64,000 bases of DNA from Bacteroidales bacterium (GTDB lineage: Bacteria; Bacteroidota; Bacteroidia; Bacteroidales; UBA932). A program made the translations under genes and the position numbers. The notes beneath the pieces were generated by a model that made no database searches, was not told the DNA's origin, and saw nothing but the letters and a program-made list of their open reading frames with translations. Below, in pieces: positions 60,165 through 64,000 of this stretch (position 1 is the stretch's first letter; every line of letters starts with the position of its first letter). Where the stretch lies: assembly GCA_017395045.1 (NCBI GenBank), contig JAFPWG010000028.1, positions 1-64,000 of the forward strand. Direction: 5' to 3'.

Positions 60165-61054
60165 CAGTATTCAACGATTTGCGGTTGTTGGGACAGATCG
60201 GTGTCCGGGTCGGACCAGGTACGGATTTCGCAATCGGCCGGGGCCTTGATGTTCCCGTCCAGGATGATTTCGCCGTAGCTGTCGGCATTGATCCGGCCGG
60301 TGCGGGGATTCTTGACGCTGGTGACAGGGCCGATGATGCTTGCCTCCACGTCCGAATACTCAAAGGCCAGGTCGGCATCCTCTTCGAAGACGCAGTTCTC
60401 CAGGACCAGGTTCTCGCAGTAGCAGAGCGGCTGGGTTCCGGCGATCTTGCAGTTAACGAGACGGAGGTTCTTCGAGTACCAGCCCAGGTATTCCCCGTTG
60501 ATGCGGGAGTCGTAGACCGTCACGTTCTCGGCTTCCCAGAAGGCGTCCTTCGTGTCCATCTCGGCGTTCCGGATGACCACGTCCTTCGCATACTGGAAGG
60601 AGTAATTGCCTTTGAGGCGGAAGCCGTCGATCTTGATGTCCGAGGTGTGCATGAACAGGTAGTCGCCCTTGTCCGCCTCGACATCCTTCAGTTCTACGTC
60701 CTTGCAATCCCAGAAGGTTTCCTGCGCGTTGGGAAGCTTTACGTTCTCCAGATACACGTCCTTGATCCGGCGGAACATCTTCGGTGCTTCCACGAGGGTA
60801 TCGTACATCTTGCAACCCTCTGAGTACCAGAGGGCCGCACGGGCGCCTTCGCGGAAGATGCAGTTCCGGACCGTGAAGTCCCTGCACTCCCAGAAGGGAT
60901 ATTTTCCATTGAACTCACAGTCGGTCGCCTCGATGTCCGAACCTTCCTTGAGGGAGGATTCGCCGGGGCCGATGGTCACCCGCTCGATCCGGAGCCCGTG
61001 CCGGGCATACAGCGGGCGTTCCCCTTCAAAATACTGGTCCTTGATGATTTCCAT
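60164..61054 (-). CDS. DUF3737 protein (right-handed beta-helix)
   Basis: 296 residues from ATG 61054 (MEIIKDQYFEGERPLYARHG), the family's start. Repeating 20-25 residue coils such as FTVRNCIFREGARAALWYSE and VYLENVKLPNAQETFWDC indicate a beta-helix of the pentapeptide/DUF3737 kind. No signal peptide; cytoplasmic. Function unknown. Coupled to patB by a one-base overlap; such a pairing recurs in gut Bacteroidales as I recall it, so a sulphur-metabolism link is possible but unproven. Confidence 0.88.
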   Translation of the reverse strand: MEIIKDQYFEGERPLYARHGLRIERVTIGPGESSLKEGSDIEATDCEFNGKYPFWECRDFTVRNCIFREGARAALWYSEGCKMYDTLVEAPKMFRRIKDVYLENVKLPNAQETFWDCKDVELKDVEADKGDYLFMHTSDIKIDGFRLKGNYSFQYAKDVVIRNAEMDTKDAFWEAENVTVYDSRINGEYLGWYSKNLRLVNCKIAGTQPLCYCENLVLENCVFEEDADLAFEYSDVEASIIGPVTSVKNPRTGRINADSYGEIILDGNIKAPADCEIRTWSDPDTDLSQQPQIVEY

Positions 61055-61078
61055 ACTTGGTTGTTCGTGTTTATCTGT

Positions 61079-61086
61079 CAAAGATA
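61079..61086 (-). promoter_or_regulatory. -7 box for the DUF3737-patB operon
   Basis: Minus strand TATCTTTG, 24 bp before the ATG at 61054. Confidence 0.5.
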
Positions 61087-61136
61087 CGAAATTGTCCGGG
61101 CATTCCCTGAATTCGTCCTTGTTTTTTCTTCCGGAC

Positions 61137-61182
61137 TGACAAATTGTCACTCCGTGGCACTTGGCACGGGCGTTGATATAAT
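61137..61182 (+). promoter_or_regulatory. Sigma-54-like groESL promoter with adjacent palindrome
   Basis: A perfect 13-bp palindrome TGACAAATTGTCA (61137-61149) is followed by two TGGCAC hexamers (61155-61160 and 61162-61167). The second reads TGGCACG, N4, TTGAT, close to the sigma-54 consensus TGGCACG-N4-TTGCW apart from the -12 C. TATAAT at 61177-61182 overlaps the end. No TAnnTTTG box or CIRCE element is present. Predicted start near 61188, leader about 30 nt. Confidence 0.5.
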
Positions 61183-61217
61183 CCGGACGGAAAATTGTTT
61201 AAAAACAGTATAAAACC

Positions 61218-61484
61218 ATGATCCGTCCGTTAGGAACCAGAGTCGTCATCGAGCCCAAGGAGGCCGAGACGATGACCGCCGGGGGTCTCTACATCCCGGA
61301 TAACGCCAAAGAAAAACCGCAGCAGGGCACTGTCGTCGCCGTAGGCCCCGGCTCGAAGGATGAGCCGATGGAGGTGAAGGTGGGCGAGTCCGTCCTCTAC
61401 GGCAAGTATGCCGGCACCGAGGTCACCGTGGACAACGTCAAGTACCTCATTGTCAAACAGTCTGATATTCTTGCAATTCTCTAA
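61218..61484 (+). CDS. groES: Co-chaperonin GroES
   Basis: 88 residues, slightly below the usual 92-97. Heptameric lid of the GroEL chamber. [20 protein letters not shown] covers the N-terminal strand and the start of the mobile loop ([17 protein letters not shown]), and [20 protein letters not shown] the C-terminus. Three bases before groEL; both are surely cotranscribed. Confidence 0.97.
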   Translation: MIRPLGTRVVIEPKEAETMTAGGLYIPDNAKEKPQQGTVVAVGPGSKDEPMEVKVGESVLYGKYAGTEVTVDNVKYLIVKQSDILAIL

Positions 61485-63110
<1,626 letters not shown>

Positions 63111-63139
63111 TCCACGCGCGTACATACAATATATAGGGG

Positions 63140-63164
63140 AAAGTTGCACGTTTTGTGCAACTTT
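63140..63164 (+). terminator. groESL terminator hairpin
   Basis: Perfect 10-bp arms AAAGTTGCAC (63140-63149) and GTGCAACTTT (63155-63164), 5-nt loop GTTTT, then CTTATTTTTG. The T-rich tail doubles as the -7 box of the next gene. Confidence 0.75.
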
Positions 63165-63174
63165 CTTATTTTTG
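63144..63174 (+). promoter_or_regulatory. Promoter of the small exported protein gene
   Basis: TTG (63144-63146), 20-bp spacer, TATTTTTG (63167-63174), then CGAC and the ATG at 63179. The -33 element lies inside the groESL terminator stem. Confidence 0.55.
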
Positions 63175-63178
63175 CGAC

Positions 63179-63598
63179 ATGAAGAAACTGATGATACTGG
63201 CAGCCGGTGTGCTGCTTTCTGCGGCCGCATCGGCTCAGACCCTGTCCCTGAAGGTGCCCGAGAGCGTGCCGGAGGCCGCCCGGGAGGTGCTCGTCCAGCG
63301 TTTCACCCAGATGCTGCAGGGAAGCGGCGTCGCCGTGGGCGAAGACGGGGAGACCCTGTTCATCGAGGCTACCGTGACGGACCGGATGGAAACGCCGGGT
63401 TCCGCGAAGGAGACGGCCCTGAACATTGACATCCGCGCCTACATCGTCCGCGGGGAGGAAACCCTGGTGGAGAATACCTGGCAGGTGAAGGGCGTCGGGG
63501 CCGACGAGGCGGATGCCTGGCTTCGGGCCGCGAAGATGATCCTGCCCAAGTCCAAGGCAGCCCAGGCCTTCATGGAAGAAGTGAAATCCAAACTGTAA
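63179..63598 (+). CDS. Small exported protein of unknown function
   Basis: 139 residues from ATG 63179. A signal peptide (MKKLMILAAGVLLSAAASAQ) fixes the start four bases after the promoter box. The mature part of about 118 residues alternates strands and helices (AAREVLVQRFTQMLQGSGVA) with no Cys, no catalytic motif and no family that I recognise. Five bases before the GH2 gene, so probably cotranscribed; a role beside the glycosidase is guesswork. Confidence 0.7.
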   Translation: MKKLMILAAGVLLSAAASAQTLSLKVPESVPEAAREVLVQRFTQMLQGSGVAVGEDGETLFIEATVTDRMETPGSAKETALNIDIRAYIVRGEETLVENTWQVKGVGADEADAWLRAAKMILPKSKAAQAFMEEVKSKL

Positions 63599-63603
63599 CC
63601 TTA

Positions 63604-64000
63604 TGAGACATACTCCGGTACTGCTTGTGCTGCTGGCCGTCGTGGCCGGCTGCGGTTCCCGGGATGCCGGAGCCGGCACCTGGGCTCCGGTCGAAACCCC
63701 CATCCAGACTCCCTGGACCGCGGAGGTCTCTCCGGAGAACGTCCATCCCGAATATCCGCGTCCGCAGATGGTGCGGGAGCGCTGGGCATCGCTCAACGGC
63801 CTGTGGAACTATGCCGTGGTGGGGGCCGAAGACCCGCAACCCAGGTATTGGGACGGGCGGATCCTGGTTCCGTTCTGCATTGAATCGTCTCTGTCCGGCG
63901 TGGGCCGCCGCGTCTTTCCGAAGAATGCTTTGTGGTACTCCACGACGTTCCGGGTGCCCAGGTCCTGGAAGAAGGACCGGGTGCTCCTGAATTTCGAGGC
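63604..64000 (+). CDS. Glycoside hydrolase family 2 lipoprotein, N-terminal part (cut by window edge)
   Basis: About 132 residues visible; the rest runs off the right edge. Lipoprotein signal MRHTPVLLVLLAVVAGC (Cys 17). HPEYPRPQMVRERWASLNGL, NYAVVG and LVPFCIESSLSGVG, then LWYSTTFRVP, form the sugar-binding jelly-roll domain that opens GH2 beta-galactosidase/beta-glucuronidase proteins. Catalytic acid and nucleophile lie beyond the window, so the substrate cannot be set. Follows the small exported protein by 5 bp. Confidence 0.85.

Overview
The window reads as a chromosomal segment of a high-GC member of the Bacteroidetes, most likely an uncultured or gut/rumen-type Bacteroidales (inference; no 16S or other taxonomic marker is present). 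Reasons: more than fifteen intergenic matches to the Bacteroidetes -7 promoter box TAnnTTTG sit just upstream of genes. Starts lack clear Shine-Dalgarno sequences. Typical Bacteroidetes families occur: the Bat aerotolerance operon, BACON-domain lipoprotein, Porin_10-type putative porin, the ExbB/ExbD/ExbD cluster and a YfhM/PBP1C pair. Coding density is extreme. No gene-free stretch exceeds about 220 bp, and several convergent gene pairs share or overlap their stop codons. I saw no tRNA, rRNA, CRISPR array, transposase or phage gene.

Layout. 1-521: start of asnS (runs off the left edge). 616-2960: ExbB/ExbD proton-channel operon on the minus strand. 3080-9770: a minus-strand run of RNA/DNA metabolism genes (SRPBCC-like protein, RsmF-like methyltransferase, TPR protein, queA, dprA, tatD, asparaginase). 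9812-12031: NUDIX hydrolase and two membrane proteins. 12120-15293: M13 metallopeptidase lipoprotein directly followed by a LolC/E-type permease. 15294-19791: lytic transglycosylase, putative porin, truA. 19812-28069: a complete Bat operon (MoxR, DUF58, membrane protein, BatA, BatB, BatC and a fused BatD-BatE). 28097-33560: C69 dipeptidase, glyA, a TrmH-type methyltransferase, a nitroreductase and a metallophosphoesterase. 33652-36378: ppdK with a strong terminator, then a 216-bp intergenic region holding three repeat or hairpin elements. 36595-43148: minus-strand nitroreductase, BACON lipoprotein, ABC exporter, PhoH/PIN ATPase and an AIR-synthase-like protein of unknown role. 43213-49892: folC and a very large thioester-less alpha-2-macroglobulin. 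50018-57546: PBP1C overlapping a thioester-bearing alpha-2-macroglobulin lipoprotein. 57631-61054: a barrel-only outer-membrane protein, a PatB-type lyase and a DUF3737 protein. 61218-63110: groES-groEL. 63179-64000: small exported protein and the start of a GH2 glycosidase.

Most of the content is envelope biogenesis and housekeeping. Nothing here is an obvious new defence or mobile system. The points most worth a second look are the in-frame BatD-BatE fusion whose topology still works; a sigma-54-like promoter with an adjacent palindrome in front of groESL; promoter boxes abutting start codons that predict leaderless mRNAs; a pair of related inverted hairpins plus a widespread interspersed repeat after ppdK; a SusC-plug-like peptide embedded in a macroglobulin; and an uncharacterised AIR-synthase-like protein divergent from folC.
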